DNA of 64,000 nt, from assembly GCA_028023455.1 (NCBI GenBank), contig JAQFVV010000063.1, positions 2,723,081 to 2,787,080 on the forward strand, given 5' to 3'. The position numbers were made by a program, and so were the translations under genes. The notes beneath the pieces are model-generated. The model made no database searches. It saw only the letters and a program-made list of their open reading frames with translations, and had not been told where the DNA came from. How positions within the stretch are numbered: the stretch's first letter is position 1; every line of letters starts with the position of its first letter. Positions 35,013 through 46,852 of this stretch are shown here, piece after piece. This DNA comes from Epiperipatus broadwayi (Eukaryota > Onychophora > Udeonychophora > Euonychophora > Peripatidae).

Positions 35013-36430
35013 GTTTTCATTATTTAATTTGATGACATAAGTTTCCTATCTTAATTAAACGATGGTACCTCTTAACATTTAATTATTTTATCTTTTGCAC
35101 AATAAAACTGCTTATTTTCTCCTGGGAGTTATCAGATATCAGATTGTTTTTAGTTTTTTTTAAAGTTATAATTAAAACTAATTGATCGTGTGAGAGATGC
35201 CAATAAATAACGCTAACATCTAACATTCAATTACGTTTTAAAAGAATAATAAAATGCTTTACTTCTAATAGAGCTTAGAATGATTCCATTTCAAATGCAA
35301 ATTTTCTACAGTCAACGTTTAAAGTAATTTTACAACTATTTAATAGCTTGAAACGAAATAATAATAAAAAAGAATCGTTTGATTAATAAGAGACAAAACA
35401 AAAACTAAATATACAGTTAAATAAAGAAAGAAAAAAAACCCGTATTCATTAGCTTTTTGTTCTTAATTTCTTATTTTTATCTAAGGTAAGGATGTCTTTT
35501 CTATATATTTTTAATTTAACGAATATATAATCTCTTTAATAATAGATATAGATTATATGTTCTAAGCAGTTTAATCAATTGCAGAAAGAATAGAAAGTGG
35601 CGAACTCGATAATTAGATATTATTAAGCTATTACCCAGTTGAGTAATGTAATTTTTTTCTTTTAGTCAGTCAATTATTAGAGCTCGCCAACATTTATAAA
35701 TGGAAACAATGTGTATTTACATTAAAATTCATCTTCCAATGGACTCATCGAAGACGTTAACTCTTTGCTATAGCAGTAATTTATTCAATCTCATTTTTAC
35801 TTTTACACACACACATAACATATATACGTGTGAGTAAGATGTACACTATGTGTGTGTATGTACTTATAATAAGCTTACTGTTTAAATTAAAGGCAGATCT
35901 AATAGCAAAAAAAAACAACACGTTATTATAACCAAATCACACACACACACAAAAAAAACATGATATTATAACCAAGTTACAGAAAACGATCCATTATAAA
36001 CTGTACTTCTTTGCTTTTAACCTAAATTTTAGTTTGTTAATTCTTTAGCTGCATCAAAAATTTAATACATCATTTATATAAGTATGCTTTCGCTTTAAAT
36101 TAAAAGATCAGAGAATGAGAAAATATGTACTTCAACCAATATGATCATTACATTGTACTTTTCCTTCGTTTGCAACTTCACGATTTATTTTAGCTTTTTA
36201 ATATCCCAGCTACATCAAAACATTAATACATAATTTACTTCACTATGCCCATATGTCATGTTCACAATCATGACTTTGAATTCCTGTGAAACTTTTATTT
36301 TTCAAATCAAGAGTGGACATTAGAATTTTTTTTTTCAAGTATCCAGGAATTAGTTAATCAAAATCTTCCAGCTAATTATTGGTCATTAAATGAGTTTCTG
36401 GCAATTCTTAGCAAAAGAGTAAAACAAAGA
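35013..36430. other. AT-rich, nothing recognised; short (CA)n tracts
   Basis: No gene. Short CA/TG tracts occur at about 35805-35850 and 35936-35951. Confidence 0.5.
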
Positions 36431-36762
36431 AAAATTGGTACTAGTTTAGAATGTGCTCTCCACCATTTTGGTTTCTAAGGGGAGCCCCAAAACTATGACT
36501 GACACAACCAAGCACTAAATGAAATCAGATAATACTGGCCACCATTGTTACAAAGTTTATCTTTTGGTCACATGATTTTTTCACCCATTTCCCTGTTATT
36601 TTGTAATTATTAATTTGTTTGATATTTTGATTTCTAGAGATATTTGGGTTTTTTCACTGAGTATAATTCCACAAAACTTCCCATGTTTATTTTTTAATTT
36701 TTGATGAAAACTGATTTTTTAGCTACTGGCCACTACACTTTAAACTAGTACCGAAAATTTTG
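36431..36762. mobile_element. MITE with ~18-30 bp TIRs
   Basis: The left end GGTACTAGTTTAGAATGTG (about 36438) matches the reverse complement of CACTTTAAACTAGTACC (about 36736-36752). The adjoining AAAATT and CTCCACC/GGCCACT extend the similarity. The ~320-bp interior is non-coding and more complex than its surroundings. Confidence 0.65.
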
Positions 36763-36769
36763 AATCATT

Positions 36770-37470
36770 CTTATTTGATATTTGTCAGTATTTTTCATAT
36801 AATCAGAAAAAATCAAAGTGTACTTAATCTGATCTCTATGTGTTAACTCCTGCCTCCATGTTTTTTATGGTTTTGATTCTTTGTAATTTCATTTTCACAG
36901 CATTTGCAAAATTATTTTGAGTATATTTTTGGAATAACAAAAAATATAACTTTTTTGCATAGTTTATTAAATATTACATTTATTCAATTTTTTATTTATT
37001 TATATGTTTATTTTTAAAAATTAATAAATTTGACTGTAATGTTAACAAAAAAACTATGGTCGATATAATGATCATGCCTTGTGAAACTGAACATATAACA
37101 TCATTGCCAACACTATGTCAAATCTATCAAAATATTCTAAAAATTAAAAAAACAGTTTTAATATTTTGAAACACAATTTTATAGACTTATCAGAAATTAA
37201 CATTTATTCATTCACATTTAAAAAATGTATTGATTTTCTGGAGTTGATCACTTTGTCTGTTTTCCTGCCCCACCATTGAATGAAAAAAAAAGTCCTATGT
37301 TCTTATTACATACATATTTGCAAAATTTAGATATGACTTTTTAGAATTTTTTTACTTATAAACTCAAATTTCTAAAAAAAAAATCAAATTCAACTTATTG
37401 AATTTTAGTATAGAACAAAGTTTTTATACTGAAATCAAAGATTGAATATTGACAAAAACTGATGCCAGGA
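36770..37470 (+). repeat. dispersed repeat family R, copy 5
   Basis: Landmarks: TTTGCATAGTTTATTAAATA; ATATGTTTATTTTTAAAAAT; TTTTAATATTTTGAAACACA; a TTTGCAAAATTTAGATATGA block; a CAAATTCAACTTATTGAATT block. It shares about 150 bp of 5' sequence with copy 1 (CATTTGCAAAATTATTTTGA versus CATTTGCAAACTTATTTCAA). Confidence 0.65.
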
Positions 37471-39459
37471 CTAACAATAAAAAGTGTCAACCTGTTAAAA
37501 GATTAAGATAGTTTCAGTGGCAATGTTTGTTGATAAATCAACCAATCTCTTAATGAGTATTTTGTCAATAACCTGATGACATCATAACATAGGAACAAAA
37601 TTTTAATTTAAGTTAACACACAACACTCAATTTGATATTAAAGTTTAACTTAGAACTTTAGTGGTAATTTAATTAAAACCTTTTTTATATGAACTTAATA
37701 TTATTAGACAAGACAAAATTTTTAATCACACCCATTATTAAATAATCTTCCTTTCAAATAAATAAATAATAAATTAAGTACTACACAAACATAATGACCA
37801 TACTTAACATTACATTTACATATGCTCTCTATAAAAAATTTAAGACATTTTTAGTGGCAATGTTTGAAAAAATATTATAGCAATCTCTTGCTGGATACAT
37901 GATTCTATTAATAACCCAATATCACCAGCTCTTCAAAATTAGTTGAGACCCATCAAATATAGTAACACAATTTTTAAGCAAAATTTATCCAAAGTTAGGT
38001 ACAGTACTTCATTTTGCACTTTCACAACACCACTATGGGGTTAAAATTATGAAGATAAAATTTATTAGAGGTTAAGCATAATTTGAAAACAATACGAAGT
38101 TTCAAATAGTCTAATCTTTTAAACCTGCTATTCCTGTTGTTGCTATTAACAATAATTCCTCTGCATTTCAGTTGTAGATCTTGCAGAAAATTATCAACAC
38201 CTACATTTATAGTTGGTGGACCTGGACAGATTTGTTAGGATCTAGCTACACATTTTGCTTTTCACACTTGACAATATTGCAACTTAAATTATTTAAGAGA
38301 GGTTTTAATTTAATTTCTTTCTTTATCTTTACATTCTCTCCTTTTTAAAAAAAGAGAAGTTTTCATTTTCATTATATGTTTAACAATAAAAGAAAATAAA
38401 AAATAAATATTTAATTTTTATTATACACTTGCAAAAAAAAATCTCTCTGGCAGTTCTAATTTTTTCTTAGGCAATTAAATTTCTTCTCATTTGCATATCT
38501 GTTTAAAAAAAATGAAAAGGAAGAAAAAAAATGTGCTCATCTTACCCTATAAATTAATTTAAAAGAAATTAAATAAATCCTTCAATTAAACCAAAATAAT
38601 CTTTAGGATTATTTAAAGAGAAAAACAAACTAATAATTATTAATTTTTTATTTATCTCACTATCCCTGATGTAATGTGATGTTGGCTTTTACCTTTAGGT
38701 TAAGCACAGTTTATGAAACAGAGCAAAACTAATATATGAAAGAAAGAGAAGGAAGGGAAATAAAAATATATATACAATAAATAAAAAAATGGAATTATAT
38801 AATCTCACTGTTCAATAAATTTGAACACAGGGACATGCATACTAAATGCCAGCCATGATAATCATGCCATTTGGAAAAAGATAGAGAAATTTTTACTAGT
38901 TCTACCATGCTATTTATATTTTGTACCAAAATATAACATTACAATATATATATATATTGAAATATAACATTTTTTGATTTGCATTAATTAAAAAAGATTA
39001 GAATTTCAACTGTATAACTAATATGGTAAAAATATATATATAATTTTGTATGTTAAAATAAACTCCCATTTTTGGGACTATAAATGATAAAAAACATGCA
39101 TGGTAAAAAAATTAAATTTCATTTATACTTTCCATGGTTTATTTACTTTGTTACTTGGTACAATGGACATAGTCAAAGGTTATAAAATTTGTCAATTTCA
39201 TAGATGTATGATTATTACTATTTTTTTTTTTACTATCTCATGTTTGTGGAATAAAATAAGGCATGAATAAATAATGCCTTTGGAATTGGCACTGCCATGA
39301 GTCTCCAAGCCATTTTTTCATTGTTATGTAATACCTGACAATCCATTATTGAAGGATTAAAATGCTCAATCAAACAAAACATATCATTTAACCCCAAAAC
39401 AATAAATGGGGTCTCAATTAATTAATATAGATTCATAAGCAAAATTAAAAGAAAATTAA
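37471..39459. other. AT-rich, no gene; diverged ~350-bp-spaced repeat
   Basis: CAGTGGCAATGTTTG plus the following ~100 bp (37512-37620) recurs at about 37852-37950 with considerable divergence (AATCTCTTnnTGnnTAnnTn, CAATAACC). Otherwise nothing is recognised. Confidence 0.45.
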
Positions 39460-39465
39460 TATTCT

Positions 39466-40330
39466 ATTGTAATAGGATGGGGTGTCAAAAATGGAAAATA
39501 GGATCAGAAGATTGATCATGGTCATACCTGGGGTGATGGAAAATCATCATCAACCCCAAGTCAATTTAAAATAAAGTATCAATAATTTACAAAAGTATAT
39601 ATAAGTAATATAGTATTTTATAAGAGCATGCGATTAGAGAATCTCTGAGAGATCATTGAGAGATCAGAAGAGTAACTAAAAGCATAATTAACCATCAACC
39701 ATCTATCAACCAGCATTATCAAAAAGTAAAAATCAGTAATACTCAAAATAAAATAACCATTCATCCTGAATGATCATTCAATCAAAATATAATAAAATCA
39801 ACAGTCCATCTTGTGGCTGGATTTGAACAATAAAAACTATAAATCAACAGCCAATCTTGTGACTGGATCCAAAATGGGTCTTCTGTAGACCAGGCTAACT
39901 ATTGAGCCTTAGCCAGCTTAGGGCAATTATTTAACCATTAATTTGGAGGCACAAACTAAGTGTGAATCCATCACAATACATAACCAGAAAAATCTAAACA
40001 ATAATGCTGGGATATTAAAACATGCTGATCATCATCAATGCTCTGGCCACTTAAGTGCCATTAATGTAATGGCCAACTATAAACTTAAATTTTTAGTGAG
40101 ACTAAACTAAAATAAAATATAGTGCATGAGCTTTAAAGAGTATTCTCTTTTGCATCAACCAGGATGATGATTGATCATCTCTGGATGCCCCCAAAGAACT
40201 AAATACATATCCCCATTTATATATTAATCCCACGCATGAATCTAGCTCAGAGAACACAAGCTCTATTACTGTGTGTGACCAAGAAATAATGCAATACAGT
40301 TTTAATAATTAAATACAAGTTTATTATTAA
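39466..40330. other. higher-complexity island, possible solo LTR
   Basis: This ~865-bp stretch is visibly less A/T-biased than its flanks. It contains a TATA-type segment (AGTATTTTATAAGAGCATGC, about 39610-39629) followed by a purine-rich leader (GAGAGATCATTGAGAGATCA). An internal ~45-bp direct repeat (TCAACAGTCCATCTTGTGGC and TCAACAGCCAATCTTGTGAC) lies at about 39798-39870. It can be bounded as TGTAATAGG ... TTATTAACA, but I found no matching target duplication. No coding. Confidence 0.35.
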
Positions 40331-40880
40331 CAAAATAATTAATGTTATTTAAGGTCTTATAGGATAAGGCTTTTGATTTTGAATAATATATAATATAAAA
40401 AAATATCATATTTGTGACTTACAAGATTACTACAAAATTCAAGTTATTACATTGATTTACATATATATGCACACAGAAGCATGATTTATAATATACAATT
40501 AATATATTTTAAATGATAATCAACAATGACAAAAAATGATATCCTATTTTAATTTGTTATAGTAATAATATTATATTTTTCTAATTGATTCCATTTGGAA
40601 AACATACATAAATTTCACACATATACATGTGGATAAACAAAATATATAATTTAAAATTTTGTTTCAGTTTATAACTTCCTTCTTTTATCTTTAAAAAAAT
40701 ATAGTATAGTCAATTTTATGACAGATCACTTTTGTTTGTTGATTAATTAATTATAAACACTTTTAAATTTGAATTATAGAATCATCTGTTTTTTTACTTT
40801 TTGTAAACCTTTAAATCCAGACAAAATTATTTACTTGTTTGTTTCACTTTCAAAATGTCTCTTTTCTTCTTAATAAATGA
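40331..40880. other. AT-rich, nothing recognised
   Basis: No gene or element seen. Confidence 0.5.
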
Positions 40881-42100
40881 CAGATAAGATTGTTTTATAG
40901 AATTAAAAAAATACAAATTTCAAAATGACTTTCTGCCTGATTAGATAATGCTGATGAAGTAAGCAATGTGAGATAGGAAAAGTGAATATGTGAACTGCAG
41001 CTTCCCCTGCCATGATAAGTAGATGGCCAAGCATGAACTACCAGTATACAATGTCCCATGAACTCAAGAGAAAATATCTCATCTTTAAGCACTACCTCCA
41101 ATAGTAGCCAGAAAATATATTTGGCACTGAGCCAGCCCTGCTAATCTCTTGTGAGTCTTAGGGGCTTAGCCATGTTGCCTATTCATGAGACTTATAAACA
41201 CTTCTGGACTACTCTAGGAGATCAATCATCTAGGTCTGGATGGTCCTGAGCTGATACTTTGGAGCATCATGAACACAATGCATCCAGACATCCCTGCTCA
41301 ACTATACACCCACCATAAACATGAAAAGTGCAAATTCACACATCACTTTCAAAATGCCATTTTACTAAAGAAATTATTTAAAATTTTGTTATCATTTATT
41401 ATTCTACTCACCACCAGCTATATTATCTGTACTTCTCTGCACATATCTGAAGCAGCATACATATAATTAATTCTTCAGCAGGCTGGGGTTTTCTGGGCAA
41501 GTTGGAAGATTTTTCTTAGTGAGTTTGGTTTTAGTGATTGTCATCATACTTCTCTGCACATATCTGAAGCAGCATACATATAATTAATTCTTCAGCAGGG
41601 TGGGGTTTTCTGGGCAAGCTGAAAGATTTTTCTTAGTGAGTTTGGTTTTAGTGATTGTCATCATCAGGAAAAATATAATCCATGTAAAATGTTGGTCAGT
41701 AGTTGGTCTCTTTCTGTCTAGGATTGTTCCAGGCAATCAGCTGTCTTGGTTTGGTAGATTTTAGGCAAGCAATTGTCCTCTCCACATTTAAGGCTATGAA
41801 TTTCAGCACAAAGAAGTAAGTCATTTTTCTCCATGTGAATTCAAACTCCTGTGAAGAAAAATAGCAGTTCCTGAATCTACTGTGCAGCCTTCAGCTATAT
41901 CAACTCATGGTAGCTATTCTGCCAATTCTACGATTAGCTAAAACCAACCTCTGTAAACTTCAACAAGCTGCAACAAAATATTGTAACCAACTTTGCAGCT
42001 GACCCATTCTTACAAAAACTGCTATCCAGACTGCAGCTGATATTTTTATCAGCCCTTTTATAGAATCATCCGAAGTGATAACAACACTAAATTTAAGGGT
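40881..42100. other. second higher-complexity island, unidentified
   Basis: About 1.2 kb with noticeably more G/C than the flanks. On the minus strand a 68-codon open stretch (40895-41101) and on the plus strand a 65-codon one (41269-41466) show no family motif that I recognise. The island contains the 117-bp tandem duplication listed next. It could be a decayed retroelement or a fragment of a gene-associated region. Confidence 0.4.
41430..41663. repeat. 117-bp tandem duplication
   Basis: TACTTCTCTGCACATATCTG ... TTAGTGATTGTCATCA at 41430-41546 is repeated at 41547-41663 with about four differences (CAGGCTGGGG versus CAGGGTGGGG; AAGTTGGAAG versus AAGCTGAAAG). It is a recent local duplication. 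Confidence 0.9.
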
Positions 42101-45100
42101 TTTTTTTTTCTCTCATCCCTTTTGAAAACAAGCTTGAAATTTTATCAAGGTGTGATATATATGTTTTCTCTTAGATAATAGAAATTTACAAATTAATTAA
42201 AAGATTTCAAAAATAGACATTTTTACAATTATCAGTAAACATGCTTATTTTTAAATTTCAAAATCAGAGTTACAAATCATATTTATTAGACCTTTTTAAC
42301 ATATTTATTTTATAATGAAATTTTATTTTAAACTCAGTTATTTAACCCTTATTATTATTTTATTCAGTGAATGTAGAAAAATATCTACAACAATTTTTGC
42401 CTGTGTTTATTTCTACTTTTCCTTTCAACTTTATATATAAATTTGTGCACATACTATATTATTGTGTGCTATGTAACCCAACTGGTTGGTTATACTATTT
42501 TCTTCATTTTTAAAAGTTAAAAACTCTAAATATTTATGATATTAATTGCTGAATATATATTTGAGTTATTTGCCATGTATTAATTACTTTTCTTACTAAT
42601 GTTTTTATTAAGCTATTTTAAAAATGAACAATTTCCAAAGGATTCTTATGTTACTTTAATCATATACATTATGTGCATGTTGTCATCCTCCTGAACAGAA
42701 TGCTGACAGAAAATCCTAATTGCCAAGACTTAACCAGTAAGATAAAGAAATGGACTATTTATTTTGTATTATAAAAAGGTGAAATTTTTATTAATATCTT
42801 AATATTTTGTTGTTGTAAAAAAAAAAACATTTTGTTTTAGTTCTCAATGATGTGAAATGAAGACAATTAGTAATGTCTAAGTCAAATAAAAGGTTAATTG
42901 TTCTTATAAATCATGTTAGCAACATGAAATGAACTATTCTGAACACACTACCTCTTAGTTAAGATTGAGCAAATATTATCAACTCTTTTAATTAAAGAGT
43001 ATTAATATGCAATGATAGCTAATATATAATTGAAACTATGTTAAACAGTGTGTATATGATATATGTTTGCATAAAAGTAGAATTTAAGAAATCTGATTAT
43101 CTTTTAATTTAAATATATTTTGACCATTATTGTTATATTTTGCTAATAACTAAGTAACAGTTATTTATATTTATTTTGCAATAGCATGTTCTTTTAGTTC
43201 ATAGGGTGTTGTTTTATTTATTATAGTTACTAAGTAAAAAATAAATATCTGATATTTTATTTACTTGAATATGTGACTTAAAGTGGACCTAAAAAAAAGA
43301 CATCCTACAGTAGAGATAAGGCAGAAGGTCTCTCCATATACATTTTATAGCTGAAGTCATAAGTTAGTCAGTAAATAAAAAATGCATTCTGAGTTTTAAG
43401 CTACAAATGGAATAGGTCTGGATTCGAGATATTGCCATTACTCCAAATATTTTGAGGTTTATAAAGTGGAAATATACTAATATTTTAACTTAGACTTTGT
43501 AGACTGATGACTAATTATCTCTTCCTGAACGTTTCATACATGCCTATTGTTCTTTTATATGAATGAATGTAAAGAAGAGATACATTCAGCCAAACTCAAT
43601 CAGATTTAATGCTCACATAAGGTAATTTGATTTCATTATATTTGTTTGCAACACACACACAATTTTAGATATGGTAGTTCAATTCAAACACACATTTATG
43701 TTTTTTGAACATTAGTATCATTGAAAAATAAAACCTATGCAAAGGTAATTCCTTGTCCTAGACTTTTAAAAATAATGATTAATTTAGCCTAATCTATTCG
43801 AGCTATTTTTACACCATGCACAATAAGTGATAAAGACAAAGTTTAATATTTTTTAATTTTTAATTCTTAATTTAATTTATTGTGTTCAAACCTCACTAAT
43901 TTTTTAAAATTTTATTTATTTATCAATTTTTTCAAAAGATTTTTTATTTTATTTTCATTATTTTAGACTCTGGATACTTTTTCATTCATTTCATTCAAAT
44001 TCAAATATTACATCTGTGGATTTATCATCTATATCTTATATCATCCATAAAATTGTAAAATGCTTTTCTTTTAATTTTTTTTAAAGTACCACTTTTTTAG
44101 AAACATAAAAAATAATATTAAATTTATCAATGAGACAAATTAAATATATTTTTATAAACCATGCAATCCTTCATAGAGGATGAAATCTTTTATTATTCTC
44201 TTGATCAAAATATAAATAAATGTTAAAAGTAAACAATATTGAGCAGTTATAACATAATTTAGAGATGTGCAGATTACAAGAAGCATCTTATACTGCTTCT
44301 AATAAGACTATTTGTTTTGTACAAATATTGTTTCAAATTTGACTTTTTTAATTATAAGTATTATTTACATATAAAAATCTCCCTTTTTTACAGAATTATT
44401 AATGTCATATTACAGGCTTGTGTTCATTTTTATAGTTTCTTATGGAATAAAATTTGATATTATAGGAAATCATGAAAAAAATATATAAATTTCCAAAGTA
44501 CAAGATTCTCCCTCCAGAAAAGTGTGTGTTAATGGTTATGATATGAATTTTACATTCAAACAGAATATCCTTTCATAGAGACACATGATTCAAGATCTAA
44601 AATTCTATTTCTAACTGCACTCAGATTTGCATATCACCTATATGAATAAAGTGTAAATATAGTATATATATATATTCATTTTTCAGTTAATAAATTAATA
44701 CACACAAAAAAAATAAAGTGTAAATATTGTAATCAATTTTTTCACAATCAAATCTTTTTTTAAAATAACAGTAATAATAAAAAATTAAAATGTAAATATT
44801 AAATACAACCTTTCCTAGAAGCCATTGTTTTGTAAACATTTTTTTGTGGATCCATGGAACTGTAGATTTATTAAAAATACAGGCTGCCATCTTGATTTAC
44901 AGGAAAACACACAAGTACCAATTTGTTATAATGTTATATAGAAGTGTTTTAATTTTTGAAAAAAAAAACCAGATAGAAGACCTTGTCTGTTTGCAGGTAA
45001 TAAAAAACTCCCAAAATATACAATTGTTTACATTATATTTGTAAAACAAGAGAATAGTTTTGTTATTTCTAACGTTACTTTTTTTACTTAACATATATTA

Positions 45101-45104
45101 TCAT
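42101..45104. other. AT-rich, nothing recognised
   Basis: About 3 kb without a recognisable gene, element or long repeat. Open frames here are short and rich in F, I, K, N and Y as expected by chance. Confidence 0.55.
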
Positions 45105-45564
45105 TAGTCAAAATAAGAGTCATAGATCAATTCATAGATCACATGACCCTATCTCTTAAGCTTGTAAGTTATAAACCGTGAGGATTGCCAATTTCTCTAC
45201 AAGCTTTATGATAAATGCTTAGCCAGAGCCAGCACTTAAAATATCTCTGTCAGGAACCCCTCCCCAAACCCCTGACCATGGTTTCGTGCTTTGGCACTCC
45301 TCAGAGAGGTGTCAGGGTAGGTTCAGACACTAGATCTAAAAATACCAACCCAGAGTTAAGCACTGAGCTAAAAGTTATCTATTGAGTGGAAAATCTGAAA
45401 TTTTCAGACATCTACACGTCTTCAAACCCAGCTATCCAACTCAAATAGCTATATGGGGCTGATAGATCTTCAGCCATACCATATATTAGTAGTCATAGCA
45501 ATATAAAATTGCATAAGACTTTTGGCAGAGACTATAAATAGTCAAAATAAGAGTCATAGATCAA
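45105..45564. mobile_element. 409-bp insert flanked by a 26-bp direct repeat
   Basis: TAGTCAAAATAAGAGTCATA then GATCAA occurs at 45105-45130 and again at 45539-45564 with no mismatch. The segment between is much richer in G/C than both flanks and has no long frame. The layout is that of an insertion with a long target-site duplication, as LINE machinery makes. A B-box-like GGTTCAGACAC lies at about 45321, but no clear A box, so I cannot call it a SINE. Confidence 0.62.
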
Positions 45565-46197
<633 letters not shown>

Positions 46198-46233
46198 CAA
46201 AACTGTCTAACACTATACTAGCAAAAAATAAAA

Positions 46234-46771
46234 ATGCAAAACCATAAAACAATACAGTACTAGATTAAATTCAAAATTTTACCAAAATCCTTACACAACC
46301 ATTGTTTCATCTACTACAAATAGACCTTCTCAAGTGAAAATCAACCTAAAGGAAAACATATATATATACAAACAAACCTTCCCATAATTCATTTCAAACT
46401 CCACCTTCCCTTAATATCAAAAGAAGTCTTCATAAGATTGATAGCCTCAGAATCAAGGAGTTTTATCATCAAAGTCTCCTTTATTCTTCTTTTTAAAAAG
46501 AATGAGTTAAAAAGAAGAATAAAGGAGACTTTGATGATAAAACTCCTTGATTCTGAGGCTATCAATCTTATGAAGACTTCTTTTGATATTAAGGGAAGGT
46601 GGAGTTTGAAATGAATTATGGGAAGGTTTGTTTGTTTGCATATATATATGTTTTCCTTTAGGTTGATTTTCACTTGAGAAGGTCTATTTGTAGTAGATGA
46701 AACCATGGTTGTGTAAGGATTTTGGTAAAATTTTGAATTTAATCTAGTACTGTATTGTTTTATGGTTTTGC

Positions 46772-46773
<2 letters not shown>
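46234..46773. repeat. giant hairpin, ~262-bp arms, carrying a PLE 3' end in both arms
   Basis: Left arm 46234-46495 and right arm 46508-46773 are near-perfect reverse complements (a few mismatches and a 4-bp net indel) around a ~12-bp loop. In both arms, reading outward from the loop, the sequence encodes LKRRIKETLMIKLLDSEA, then INLMKTSFDIKGRWSLK-stop. That resembles the C-terminal RKIKEAMLI ... ITELWEI end of the PLE at 52.8 kb. The arms are therefore an inverted duplication of a PLE 3' end. Transcription would give a ~260-bp duplex RNA. Confidence 0.9.
46389..46505 (-). pseudogene. PLE C-terminal end of the minus-strand element (left hairpin arm)
   Basis: The minus strand reads KRRIKETLMIKLLDSEAINL then MKTSFDIKGRWSLK and stops. 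It fits the end of the GIY-YIG domain of Penelope-like proteins, where a conserved Glu lies in a basic helix (R.IKEA). It is separated from the rest of the minus-strand PLE by the right hairpin arm and TA tracts, so the inverted duplication seems to have formed inside or at the end of this element. Confidence 0.6.
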
Positions 46774-46802
<29 letters not shown>

Positions 46803-46809
46803 CATATGC

Positions 46810-46849
<40 letters not shown>

Positions 46850-46852
<3 letters not shown>

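Noticed and set aside
46690-46725. GTAGATGAAACCATGGTTGTG in the hairpin arm as another hammerhead core
   Set aside because: The stem-like AACCATGGTT is a simple palindrome and GAAA is missing. The similarity to the 51.3 kb core is too weak to claim.
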